Shown: positions 1 through 6,633, numbered from the stretch's first letter. The stretch is 7,658 nucleotides of DNA from Magnetococcales bacterium (GCA_015232795.1 JADFYX010000104.1:1-7658), one strand, 5' to 3'. Notes: a model not told the origin generated them from the letters alone. A program made the numbers and translations.

Positions 1-452
1 CCTTGGGTCGAACTGCTGCCCGTACCATTGAGACCAAGGTAGTGGCTGAAGCCATGGATGGTTGGCTGGATAGTTTGCTAGCAAATATCAAGGCTGGAGA
101 TATGAAGACCTTTAACGCGAAAAAGTGGGAACCAGCAACCTGGCCCAAGGTGGCTCGGGGGGTTGGTTTTACAGAGGCACCTCGTGGTGCGTTGGCCCAT
201 TGGGTGGTGATTAAAGATGGTATAATTGATAATTATCAGGCAGTAGTGCCAAGTACCTGGAACGCCGGACCACGGGATAACAATGGCCAACCCGGTCCTT
301 ATGAGGCGGCACTGGCAGGACATGTATTGCATGATCCCAAACAGCCCCTGGAGATTTTGCGTACCATACACAGTTTTGACCCTTGTATTGCCTGTGCCGT
401 CCATGTGGTTGACCCTATTGCCGGAGAGTTGGTAAAGGTAAAGGTGCGCTAG
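1..452 (+). CDS. [NiFe] hydrogenase large subunit, group 1 uptake type, C-terminal part (5' truncated by window)
   Basis: This is the last 149 or so residues of the NiFe-site subunit of a respiratory H2-uptake hydrogenase (HyaB/HupL/HynL family). The reading frame begins at base 3 and is open to the window edge, so the real start lies upstream and the TTG at base 3 is not a start. Visible family motifs, numbered in the fragment, are GRTAARTIETK (2-12), NYQAVVPSTWNAGPRD (77-92) and the C-terminal DPCIACAVH (126-134). C128 and C131 of the last motif are two of the four Ni/Fe cysteine ligands. In this family a maturation protease cuts after the His of this motif, here H134, which would release a 15-residue tail (VVDPIAGELVKVKVR). 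No cytochrome b subunit or dedicated protease follows on this strand; the next gene starts 122 bases later and belongs to a different hydrogenase. The assignment to group 1 rests on motif similarity and is strong; the exact subgroup cannot be told from the fragment. Confidence 0.95.
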   Translation, partial: LGRTAARTIETKVVAEAMDGWLDSLLANIKAGDMKTFNAKKWEPATWPKVARGVGFTEAPRGALAHWVVIKDGIIDNYQAVVPSTWNAGPRDNNGQPGPYEAALAGHVLHDPKQPLEILRTIHSFDPCIACAVHVVDPIAGELVKVKVR

Positions 453-574
453 TTGAGTAGATATAAAATATAGATATTTAGGAACAATAGAGTGGGATGT
501 AGACTCTAAGCTGGTAACTGGGAATATATGGTTTGTTGGTTTGGGAAGCCTGAGAAAATGGGTCGGGGGCATCT

Positions 575-1597
575 ATGGAAACCTTCACTCTATACCGTGA
601 GCATTTGGGGCAGTTTCTTGATGTTTGCCAAGAGCAGTTCCGGGTACAGATACCAGTATCTGCTGGGGATGGGCGATATCGTTTTTCACCCCTTGCGGGT
701 CATGGTGTCGAGGCGTTGGCCTTGGAGTATCACCGTACCTTACTGCCACCTAAAAAATATTTTCTTCTCCCTGAAGAGACAATCTGCACATTTGACCAGA
801 AGGGCTACCACCCCGTTGAGGTTGCTGAGGAGCCTTTTCTGCTGTTTGGTCTCCACCCATGTGACCTCCATGGGTTGCGTATCATCGATCAATTTTTTTC
901 CACTCCCTATGCTGATTCTGCTTATCAGTCCAGACGCAAAAATGCGCTGATTGTCGGCTTGGGTTGTCTACCTGACGACAAATGCTTTTGCGCCACCATG
1001 AACACTCAGCAGATCATGGGGGGCTATGATCTGTTTTTCTGGGATTTGGGTGAGCGTTTTTATATCCAGGTTGGCAGTGAAGCTGGGCATGGGTTGATCC
1101 ATAAGGCTCGGGAGATGTTCCATGATGTTGTTGATGAGGATCGGCAGGATTATCTGGAGACCCTGTATCAGCGTCGCCATCTGCTGACACCTAAGGTTGA
1201 TGTTGCAGATTTGTCGCAGATTATGGAGGCCAATCCCGATTGTGCAGTCTGGGATGAGTTGGGAGCGGCATGTTTTGCTTGCGGAGCCTGCACCATGGTC
1301 TGCCCCACCTGTACCTGTTACGACATTTTTGACCGGGTTGAGCTAGATGGTAGTGGTCGTCGTTGTCGTCAGTGGGACTCCTGCCTGTTTAGGGATTTTG
1401 ATCGGATTGCCGGAGAAGTACATTTTCGTAGCGATAGATCCGACCGGGTCAAGAACCGTTTTTTCCATAAAGAGGTTGTCCACGTAAAGCAGCACCAGCG
1501 CTCTGCATGTGTAGGTTGTGGACGTTGCCAGGAGGCTTGTCCGGCAGGTATTGACGTGGTCTCGGTATTAAGCCGGGTTCACGCTTCTTGTGCCTGA
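575..1597 (+). CDS. hydB: Group 3b hydrogenase (sulfhydrogenase) beta subunit, 4Fe-4S electron-transfer protein
   Basis: This 340-residue cytosolic iron-sulfur subunit would relay electrons between the hydrogenase core (HydD/HydA) and the flavin subunit HydG. Near the middle are two family signatures: GLHPCDLHGLRIID (92-105) and GLGCLPDDKCFCATMN (128-143), the latter with C131, C137 and C139. The C-terminal third holds two ferredoxin-type 4Fe-4S motifs. The first is C233xxC236xxC239xxxC243, followed by PTCTCYD; the second is C312xxC315xxC318xxxC322P. The family also includes anaerobic sulfite reductase subunit A (AsrA), but the downstream hydrogenase genes decide for HydB. The ATG at 575 has only a G-rich, weak ribosome-binding site (GGGGG, 565-569). 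It opens a five-gene operon. The 122-base upstream gap is AT-rich and must hold the operon promoter unless transcription reads through from the preceding hydrogenase gene. No convincing -35/-10 pair is seen there, though an imperfect palindrome (AAATAT-AG-ATATTT, 466-479) is present. Confidence 0.92.
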   Translation: METFTLYREHLGQFLDVCQEQFRVQIPVSAGDGRYRFSPLAGHGVEALALEYHRTLLPPKKYFLLPEETICTFDQKGYHPVEVAEEPFLLFGLHPCDLHGLRIIDQFFSTPYADSAYQSRRKNALIVGLGCLPDDKCFCATMNTQQIMGGYDLFFWDLGERFYIQVGSEAGHGLIHKAREMFHDVVDEDRQDYLETLYQRRHLLTPKVDVADLSQIMEANPDCAVWDELGAACFACGACTMVCPTCTCYDIFDRVELDGSGRRCRQWDSCLFRDFDRIAGEVHFRSDRSDRVKNRFFHKEVVHVKQHQRSACVGCGRCQEACPAGIDVVSVLSRVHASCA

Positions 1598-1600
1598 ATG

Positions 1601-1605
1601 AGGAG
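1601..1605 (+). promoter_or_regulatory. Ribosome-binding site that fixes the hydG start
   Basis: AGGAG sits 5 bases before the ATG at 1611. It overlaps the in-frame GTG at 1605, so that GTG cannot be the start this site serves. It lies just after the hydB stop codon (1595-1597). Confidence 0.8.
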
Positions 1606-1610
1606 TGATT

Positions 1611-2450
1611 ATGAACGTCCTATTACCACTCAGTGCCCACATGGTCCATCATCGGAAGTTAGCCCAAGATGTTGCCCTGTTTCAACTGCAATTGGATGAC
1701 CCTTTTGCCATTGGTCCATCCGGTGAAAATCATCGGCCTGGTCAATTTGTGATGCTTTCAGTACCTGGAGTGGGAGAGGCTCCTTTCTCTATCTGTCACG
1801 CTGCCCATATCGATTATCTGGAGTTGTGTATTCGTCGTACCGGTAGTGTTACCAGACGCTTGTTCGAGTTGGGTGAGAATACCTTGGTTGGCTTGCGAGG
1901 ACCGTTTGGCAATGGGTTTCCCATGGAGAAAATGGTTGGGAAGGACGTTTTGTTGATCGCTGGCGGTTTGGGCTTGGCTCCATTGCGTAGTGTTTTGCAA
2001 TACGTATTGCAGCACCGGGAAAGTTATGGACGGCTTATACTGGTTTATGGCATGGGTAGGCAAGCCGAAGCCCTGTTTCGTGAAGATTTGGAGTATTGGA
2101 TTGACAGCACGAAGTTGGATGTCTGTTTGGCGGTGGAGCATCCTGCCCCTAAAGATTTATTTCCTGCTGATACGGGGCATGTCGGGATGGTGCTTGAGAG
2201 GTTGGAGTTGACGGCAGATAACACTGTCGCAGCCATTTGTGGCCCACCTGTCATGTATGGTCCGGTTGCCAAGATATTGCGTAGTAAGAGACTCTACCCG
2301 GAGAATGTATTTTTTAGTTTTGAACGACGTATGGAGTGTGGCATCGGCCATTGTGGTCACTGTGCTATAAGTTGCCGTTCCACCTGCCAGGATGGTCCGG
2401 TTTTCTCTGCTTGGGAGGCCCGCAGTCTAGGAGAGCCATTGGAGGTTTGA
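1611..2450 (+). CDS. hydG: Group 3b hydrogenase gamma subunit, FAD/NAD(P)-binding oxidoreductase
   Basis: This 279-residue flavoprotein of the ferredoxin-NADP reductase fold exchanges electrons with NAD(P)(H). The FAD part carries RPGQFVML (42-49) and the APFSIC motif (57-62), the equivalent of the RxYS flavin-binding motif. The nucleotide-binding part carries LIAGGLGLAPLRS (115-127), LVYGMGR (144-150) and AICGPPVMY (208-216). The C-terminal cysteines C243, C248, C251 and C259, in the arrangement MECGIGHCGHC followed by CQDGPVF, should bind one [2Fe-2S] cluster, as in HydG and dihydroorotate dehydrogenase PyrK. I chose ATG 1611 over GTG 1605 because the AGGAG site overlaps the GTG. The gene begins 13 bases after hydB and ends 1 base before hydD. 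AsrB (sulfite reductase) is the nearest alternative by family, but the neighbours indicate a hydrogenase. This HydG is unrelated to the radical-SAM maturase of [FeFe] hydrogenases that shares the name. Confidence 0.93.
   Translation: MNVLLPLSAHMVHHRKLAQDVALFQLQLDDPFAIGPSGENHRPGQFVMLSVPGVGEAPFSICHAAHIDYLELCIRRTGSVTRRLFELGENTLVGLRGPFGNGFPMEKMVGKDVLLIAGGLGLAPLRSVLQYVLQHRESYGRLILVYGMGRQAEALFREDLEYWIDSTKLDVCLAVEHPAPKDLFPADTGHVGMVLERLELTADNTVAAICGPPVMYGPVAKILRSKRLYPENVFFSFERRMECGIGHCGHCAISCRSTCQDGPVFSAWEARSLGEPLEV
2441..2445 (+). promoter_or_regulatory. Ribosome-binding site supporting the GTG start of hydD
   Basis: GGAGG lies 6 bases before the GTG at 2452, inside the last codons of hydG. No ATG is available in this frame near the conserved N-terminus, so this site supports a GTG start. 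Confidence 0.75.
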
Positions 2451-2451
2451 T

Positions 2452-3294
2452 GTGAATTCTCGAACAGCCCAAAAACCAAAGGTAGGAATATTCGGACTCA
2501 CCGGTTGTGCCGGGGATCAACTGGCCCTGCTCAATGCCGAACCTGAACTTATCGCCTTGGCCGGGCGGGTTGATGTTGTGGTTTTTGATATGGCCATCTC
2601 TAGGAAAGAGGAGTGGCAGGGAATGTTAGATCTGGCCTTGGTAGAGGGGTCGGTCTGTTCACAACGGGATCGTGAAGAGTTGGAAAAAATTCGCAAGCAG
2701 AGCCGTAGCCTCATGGCTATTGGTTCCTGTGCCGTGTGGGGAGGTCTCCCTGCCATGACAGCCCATATCCCGGTAAAGCAACTCAATAAACAGGTCTATG
2801 ACGATGGCGAGGTTTTTCCAAAAGCCATGGGGGCTGAACCTCTTTCCAGTTTTGTGACTGTAGATTTCAGCATTCCGGGCTGTCCCATTGAAATCGGGGA
2901 GTTGTTGGAGGCTTTGGCAGCTATACTTGCCGGAGGCGAGCCGCAGCGGATTGATTTTCCCGTCTGTGCCGAATGTCGCATGGCAGAGCAGATTTGTCTG
3001 GTTCAGAGTCAAAACCGGGTCTGCTGTGGTCCAGTGACGGTGGGAGGGTGCAAAGCTCGCTGTATCAGTTACGGTCGCCCATGTGACGGCTGCCGGGGGC
3101 CAGTGGACGATCCTTGCTATGATGCTACCCGTGAGATGTTCTTCCGTCACGGTCTGGCAAAAGCAGACGTTGTAGATGCCTTGCGCCGTTTTTCCACACC
3201 AGCCTGGGTGGAGCGAAATCTGGCAGCGGATTTTGCTGGCGATCCTCAACGTCGGGGTCATCACCGCAGTCAAACCAAGGAGTCAGGAACATGA
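2452..3294 (+). CDS. hydD: Group 3b hydrogenase delta (small) subunit, Fe-S cluster protein
   Basis: This 280-residue small subunit belongs to the NADH:ubiquinone oxidoreductase 20-kDa-like family. It pairs with HydA and carries electrons away from the NiFe site. The proximal-cluster region shows GLTGCAGDQ (15-23), GSCAVWGG (91-98) and PGCP (142-145), giving ligands C19, C93 and C144. The position normally held by the second Cys of the N-terminal CxxC is Asp22. The C-terminal half is cysteine-rich, with C172xxC175, C182, CCGP (191-194), C200, C204 and C211xxC214RG. This fits the two extra 4Fe-4S clusters of group 3b small subunits. There is no twin-arginine signal, so the enzyme should be cytosolic. 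The GTG start is supported by GGAGG at 2441. It overlaps hydA by four bases (ATGA at 3291-3294), which suggests translational coupling. The family call is firm; the Asp ligand is read directly from codon GAT at 2515-2517. Confidence 0.94.
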   Translation: MNSRTAQKPKVGIFGLTGCAGDQLALLNAEPELIALAGRVDVVVFDMAISRKEEWQGMLDLALVEGSVCSQRDREELEKIRKQSRSLMAIGSCAVWGGLPAMTAHIPVKQLNKQVYDDGEVFPKAMGAEPLSSFVTVDFSIPGCPIEIGELLEALAAILAGGEPQRIDFPVCAECRMAEQICLVQSQNRVCCGPVTVGGCKARCISYGRPCDGCRGPVDDPCYDATREMFFRHGLAKADVVDALRRFSTPAWVERNLAADFAGDPQRRGHHRSQTKESGT

Positions 3295-4595
3295 CCACCA
3301 TAACCATCAACCATCTGTCTAGGGTCGAGGGCCATGGGGGTATTCACGTGACAGTGGGGCCAGATGGGGTGGAGCGGTGTGAAATGGAAATTTTTGAAGG
3401 CTCTAGATTTTATGAGGCTCTTTTGCTGGGACGGCATTTTGAAGAGGTTCCAGGAACCATCAGCCGGGTTTGTGCCATATGTTCATCAGGTCACACCTTA
3501 TGTGCTTTGGGGGCCATAGAGGATGCCTTGGATATTACTGTAACTCCTCAGGTGCAAAGCTTTCGTGATCTTCTTAATCTCGGGCAGTTCATTGAGAGTC
3601 ACGCCCTCCACCTTTTTTGTCTGGCGGTTCCAGATTATCTGGGCTATTCCGGGGTGTTGGAGATGGCGCAATATCAACCGGATGTGGTGGGCAAAGCCTT
3701 GGAACTAAAACGGATCGGCAATGCTATTCAAGAACTTATAGGTGGTCGAGCTATCCATCCGGTCAATATGACCATCGGCGGCATGGGTCGCATACCCACC
3801 GCAGAGTCTTTGACCGCTCTAGCAGGGCAGTTAGCAGAGGGGCTTGAATCTGCGCTCGCCCTGGAGAGGTTTATCATCGAGTTGCCCATCCCTGACTGTC
3901 ATCTCGATCAGGCGGTCTATGTCGCACTGCAACCAGATGGTTCTAATTATGCTTTACATGGTGGGATGTTGGCAGCTAGTGGACATGATCCTATCCCTGT
4001 TGCCAACTTTCGCCAGCGAGTTCATGAGTCGGTTGTCAGTCACTCTACGGCTAAACAGTCATTGTATTCTGATAAGCCCTTCATGGTTGGGGCAGTAGCA
4101 AGGATGGTTCTTAATGGGGAGCGGATGAGTGGGGTAGCGGCACAAACACGAAACCGTATCATACCAGACCGACCCACCCCCATGCACAATAATCCTGCCC
4201 AATTTGTCGAGTTGGTCTGGGCCTTGTCTGAAGGGGAAAAGTTGGCCCATGATTTATCATTGGCTACTCCTGAGTCCCCAGTCAATACTCAAGTCAAAGC
4301 CAAGAAAAGTGCGGGGCAACAGGCTCTTGAGGTGCCACGGGGTACTCTCTATCACGCCTATGGGTTGAATGCGGATGGTTTGCTGTGTGATGCCGATATC
4401 ATCACTCCAACAGCACAGAATCTAGCCAACATTGAGAAAGATTTCGCCACCACTGCAAGTTGCTGGCTCCACCATGCTCAAAACGATGAGGCCCGTCTAA
4501 AACATGGGCTGGAGATGGTTGCTCGGGCCTATGACCCATGTATCTCTTGTGCCACTCACCTAGTAGATTTGACCATGCGCAAGGAGAGCTCATGA
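3291..4595 (+). CDS. hydA: Group 3b [NiFe] hydrogenase alpha (large, catalytic) subunit
   Basis: This 434-residue catalytic subunit holds the NiFe(CN)2CO active site and interconverts H2 with protons and electrons. The N-terminal motif RVEGHGG (11-17) and RVCAICSSGHT (59-69) supply C61 and C64. The C-terminal motif DPCISCATH (415-423) supplies C417 and C420. All four metal-binding cysteines are therefore present, and the length is usual for a group 3 large subunit. The segment FEGSRFYEALLLGRHFEEVP (35-54) fits group 3b. After H423 there is an 11-residue tail (LVDLTMRKESS), the expected substrate of the protease encoded next. AAGGAG at 3277-3282 precedes the ATG by 8 bases. The start overlaps the end of hydD and the stop overlaps the start of the protease gene, each by ATGA. 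The cofactor preference, NADP or NAD, cannot be read from this subunit. Confidence 0.97.
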   Translation: MTTITINHLSRVEGHGGIHVTVGPDGVERCEMEIFEGSRFYEALLLGRHFEEVPGTISRVCAICSSGHTLCALGAIEDALDITVTPQVQSFRDLLNLGQFIESHALHLFCLAVPDYLGYSGVLEMAQYQPDVVGKALELKRIGNAIQELIGGRAIHPVNMTIGGMGRIPTAESLTALAGQLAEGLESALALERFIIELPIPDCHLDQAVYVALQPDGSNYALHGGMLAASGHDPIPVANFRQRVHESVVSHSTAKQSLYSDKPFMVGAVARMVLNGERMSGVAAQTRNRIIPDRPTPMHNNPAQFVELVWALSEGEKLAHDLSLATPESPVNTQVKAKKSAGQQALEVPRGTLYHAYGLNADGLLCDADIITPTAQNLANIEKDFATTASCWLHHAQNDEARLKHGLEMVARAYDPCISCATHLVDLTMRKESS

Positions 4596-5062
4596 TTGAG
4601 TGGGGAGTTGCCGGGTTGGGGAATCCTCTGCTGGGGGATGACGGTTGTGGTTCGCTCCTGGTTTCCATGTTAAGGGATAGGAATTATTCTCCATGGCTGG
4701 TGGATTTGGGAACAGATCTGCTTACCATTCAGAATTATCGTCCCTATCCACGTTATCTGCTACTAGTAGACGGAGTGTTCACGGGAGCACAGGGTGGCTC
4801 TTTGCATGTGTGGAATCGGGCTGAAATTGATGATATTGTAGTTGCTGATGTTAAATCGGTTCACCAGCTTTCCCTGTTGCAAGGGCTGCAATTGCTGGAG
4901 ATGACCGATCCAGGTTTTGCAAGGGTAGATTGGCGACTTCTGGGCTTGGAGGCGGTTAGTATCAAGGTGGGAGAGGGGGTGTCCCCTGCCATGGAGTTGG
5001 GGTTGAAGCGTCTGTTGACTACCCTAACCACGCCTAATGGCTGGCGAGGCTGTTTTTCGTAG
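4592..5062 (+). CDS. Hydrogenase maturation protease (HycI/HybD family)
   Basis: This 156-residue Ni-dependent endopeptidase removes the C-terminal tail of the large subunit after nickel has been inserted, which lets the active site close. The N-terminal GLGNPLLGDDG (8-18) is the family signature. D16 or D17, D60 (in LLVDGV) and H91 (in HQLS) correspond to the three metal-binding positions known from E. coli HybD (Glu16, Asp62, His93). The ATG at 4592 overlaps the hydA stop (ATGA), with AAGGAG at 4581-4586, so a longer in-frame start at 4538 inside hydA is not needed. It is the last gene of the hydrogenase operon and most likely acts on HydA. Such proteases are usually specific for one large subunit, so the group 1 enzyme upstream probably has another. 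No clear terminator hairpin was found directly after the stop. Confidence 0.95.
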   Translation: MIEWGVAGLGNPLLGDDGCGSLLVSMLRDRNYSPWLVDLGTDLLTIQNYRPYPRYLLLVDGVFTGAQGGSLHVWNRAEIDDIVVADVKSVHQLSLLQGLQLLEMTDPGFARVDWRLLGLEAVSIKVGEGVSPAMELGLKRLLTTLTTPNGWRGCFS

Positions 5063-5187
5063 GGATAGAAATCCAATTAGCTTTATTCTTACTGGGCTTC
5101 ATTGATGATTATTGGTGTCTTTTTCAGTAACAGATATCCATGACGTGTTTGAGTTTGGTAAGTAAGTCAGAAAATTAGATAAGTATG

Positions 5188-5216
5188 TTGTTGCTCACAG
5201 ATTAACATAATATAGT
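5188..5216 (+). promoter_or_regulatory. Putative sigma70-type promoter in the gap after the hydrogenase operon
   Basis: TTGTTG (5188-5193), a 17-base spacer and TATAGT (5211-5216, five of six consensus bases) lie in the AT-rich gap 5063-5305, about 90 bases before the small membrane-protein ORF. The gap also holds a 10-bp palindrome GAACTAGTTC (5248-5257), an 8-bp palindrome GTTTAAAC (5277-5284) and two copies of ACTCTAA (5268-5274, 5283-5289). These could be operator sites, but such short sequences also occur by chance. The -35 match is weak (three of six). Confidence 0.4.
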
Positions 5217-5305
5217 TAGTAAGAGCAATCATAAAGTTTAAAATTTGGAACTAGTTCTCAATACGTGACTCTAATGGTTTAAACTCTAACAATAAGGGGA
5301 TAGTC

Positions 5306-5431
5306 ATGTTTATAACACCTTCAAAACATTATTCTGGAGCCGAATTTTTTCACTTTGGTGGTCATGTATCTCTGCGTGTGTTTATGGTCGTTGTCTTTGC
5401 GTTGTTGGGATATCTGCTTATCGCGCTTTAG
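5306..5431 (+). CDS. Putative 41-residue single-span membrane microprotein, unknown function
   Basis: This short ORF reads MFITPSKHYSGAEFFHFGGH, then a hydrophobic stretch (about 23-41, including RVFMVVVFALLGYLLIAL) that runs to the C-terminus. It would be one membrane helix with the N-terminus rich in aromatic and histidine residues (H8, H16, H20) close to the membrane surface. A good ribosome-binding site, AAGGGGA (5294-5300), is placed 5 bases before the ATG, and a promoter candidate lies upstream, which argues for real translation. The 81-residue gene starts 56 bases after the stop on the same strand, so the two may be co-transcribed. I do not recognise the family. The short length means a chance ORF cannot be excluded. 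Confidence 0.55.
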   Translation: MFITPSKHYSGAEFFHFGGHVSLRVFMVVVFALLGYLLIAL

Positions 5432-5487
5432 CTGATTATGCAGGTGGCGTTTGCCTGGTAGTCAGTGGATAGAGTCAGGATACGCTT

Positions 5488-5733
5488 ATGAATGTGCTAT
5501 TCGAAATCGAAGAGGTGGACTCGCGTGCTGCAATCGCGAAGGGTCGCATTGACTTTGTCGTCAGCTTCCTGGAGCGAATAATAACTACTGAACAAGGGAA
5601 TGTCTCAATAGAAAAAGATGTTGTCCGAGCCATTCGTCTTGCGCTGTTGGATGCAAATAATGAGCTTGTTGAGGTGACCAAATTGTGTGAAGATTTGTCA
5701 AATATGTATGATGTACGCCCCTTCGACATGTAA
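5488..5733 (+). CDS. Hypothetical 81-residue helical protein
   Basis: This small soluble protein is of no family I recognise. After a short N-terminus (MNVLFEIEEVD) it seems to form two helices, roughly 12-33 and 39-70, with regularly spaced Leu/Ile/Val and many acidic residues. A helical hairpin or oligomerising protein would fit. There is one cysteine (C67), no signal peptide and no membrane segment. AGGA (5477-5480) lies 7 bases before the ATG. Its stop codon is followed one base later by a perfect hairpin. The opposite-strand ORF over the same bases has no ribosome-binding context and is a shadow. It is probably in one unit with the upstream microprotein; there is no evidence that it takes part in hydrogenase function. 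Confidence 0.65.
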   Translation: MNVLFEIEEVDSRAAIAKGRIDFVVSFLERIITTEQGNVSIEKDVVRAIRLALLDANNELVEVTKLCEDLSNMYDVRPFDM

Positions 5734-5734
5734 A

Positions 5735-5771
5735 GTTTGTGTACGTTAAAATCTATTTAACGTACACAAAC
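5735..5771. terminator. Perfect 16-bp hairpin between convergent genes, probable bidirectional terminator
   Basis: The arms GTTTGTGTACGTTAAA (5735-5750) and its exact complement (5756-5771) flank a 5-base loop (ATCTA). The hairpin starts one base after the stop of the 81-residue gene and lies 45 bases from the stop of the convergent ferritin-like gene. That is the usual place for a shared terminator. The stem is AT-rich at its top, and no strong U-tract follows on either strand, so a different role (mRNA 3'-end protection or a protein-binding palindrome) is possible. Confidence 0.55.
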
Positions 5772-5816
5772 CTCTCTGTTGGCTGTTTGACTATAATTAA
5801 GCTTTGCTCATTCATC

Positions 5817-6296
5817 TTAAAGAGGTGGACGTTCATCAGGGTCCATATCCAACGAGTTGATCAATTCGGTAAGCTGAAGGATGTGCTGCTCTTCTGTTTT
5901 TGACAATTCCCGGCAAACTGTTTTCATTTCAGGGTCGATCGCTATTTTTTCCAACTGATCATAACTGTCTTTTGAAGTTTTTTCATGGGATATTGCCATC
6001 TCCAATACCTGTCTAACAGTGCTGTTTTTGAGGATTTTGGATGTCCCAATATCTGCTGTGTAGACATCTTCGGGAAGATTTGCAAGATATTCTTGAGGGT
6101 CGAAGCCTTTAGAGCAAGGGGCATCCTTGAATTTATCAACTATCTTCTGGGCGTAACTGTCCTCCATACCGGATAATTCAAGAAAAACCATCTGGACTTC
6201 ACCATCCTTTACCAGCTCTGAAGCGACTGAATAGAAGGAGCTTACAGCGACTTCATTGCCGATGACTGTTTTTAATAGTTCAATAGCAGTTTCCAT
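5817..6296 (-). CDS. Ferritin-like / rubrerythrin-type four-helix protein
   Basis: This 159-residue, probably cytosolic protein has the spacing of the ferritin-like diiron superfamily. Candidate metal ligands are E15 in helix 1 (GNEVAVSSFY), E45 in helix 2 (GMEDSYAQ), E105 in helix 3 (SHEKTSKDSY), and E135 with H138 in helix 4 (KTEEQHI). The second-helix ExxH of typical rubrerythrins reads E45xxY48 here. There is no rubredoxin-like CxxC domain, so it is not a full rubrerythrin. The cysteines C61 and C128 are isolated. Members of this superfamily store iron, reduce peroxide or carry out other diiron chemistry; which applies here cannot be read from sequence. The ATG at 6296 (minus strand) has AAGGAG (6304-6309) at 7 bases. 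It is transcribed alone, convergent to the small genes on its left. A role in oxidative protection beside O2-sensitive hydrogenases is only a guess. Confidence 0.85.
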   Translation of the reverse strand: METAIELLKTVIGNEVAVSSFYSVASELVKDGEVQMVFLELSGMEDSYAQKIVDKFKDAPCSKGFDPQEYLANLPEDVYTADIGTSKILKNSTVRQVLEMAISHEKTSKDSYDQLEKIAIDPEMKTVCRELSKTEEQHILQLTELINSLDMDPDERPPL

Positions 6297-6478
6297 TTTA
6301 ATTCTCCTTAGCTACAGAGTGAACAAATAACCCATGATTCTCAACCAACCACCTCAACCCACCGATTTGGACCAGGATTACCAAAGTATCTCAACACATG
6401 TCTCTATTCTCCCCTAAATCTCTTTTGAAGTCCATAACTATGTGATTAAGATAGCGGGAACTATCTGTACAGCACTCA

Positions 6479-6501
6479 GAGCCTGTGAAAAAATGAAACC
6501 C
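6479..6501 (+). repeat. Left terminal inverted repeat of the MITE
   Basis: This 23-base repeat arm is matched by the complement of 6634-6656 with three mismatches, at its fifth, ninth and eighteenth bases. The conserved core is a run of A followed by TG and AACCC. Confidence 0.75.
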
Positions 6502-6633
6502 GTAGCGAGAACGTCCCAAAACGCCCCCTGTGACGTGGCGGAATGGGACAAATTGGTGCGCATAGTGAGCTATTTAAGCAAATTTGGCACGTTTCGATAC
6601 GATGCGGGGGGTGAATTTGGGGCATTCGCAGTA

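Noticed and set aside
3..5. TTG as start of the first gene
   Set aside because: The frame is open to the window edge, and the fragment begins in the middle of a much longer conserved large subunit.
226..239. FNR-like site TTGAT-AATT-ATCAG
   Set aside because: It matches 9 of 10 half-site bases but lies inside the coding region and encodes part of the conserved large-subunit segment IIDNYQ, so the match is best explained by protein constraint.
528..950. 140-codon open frame overlapping hydB
   Set aside because: It lies in another frame over a clearly conserved hydB and has no family features.
1605..1607. GTG as start of hydG
   Set aside because: It overlaps the AGGAG ribosome-binding site; ATG at 1611 has the right spacing.
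6449..6466. AGATAG/CTATCT hairpin next to the MITE
   Set aside because: A 6-bp stem with a 6-base loop is within chance expectation and lacks a U-tract.
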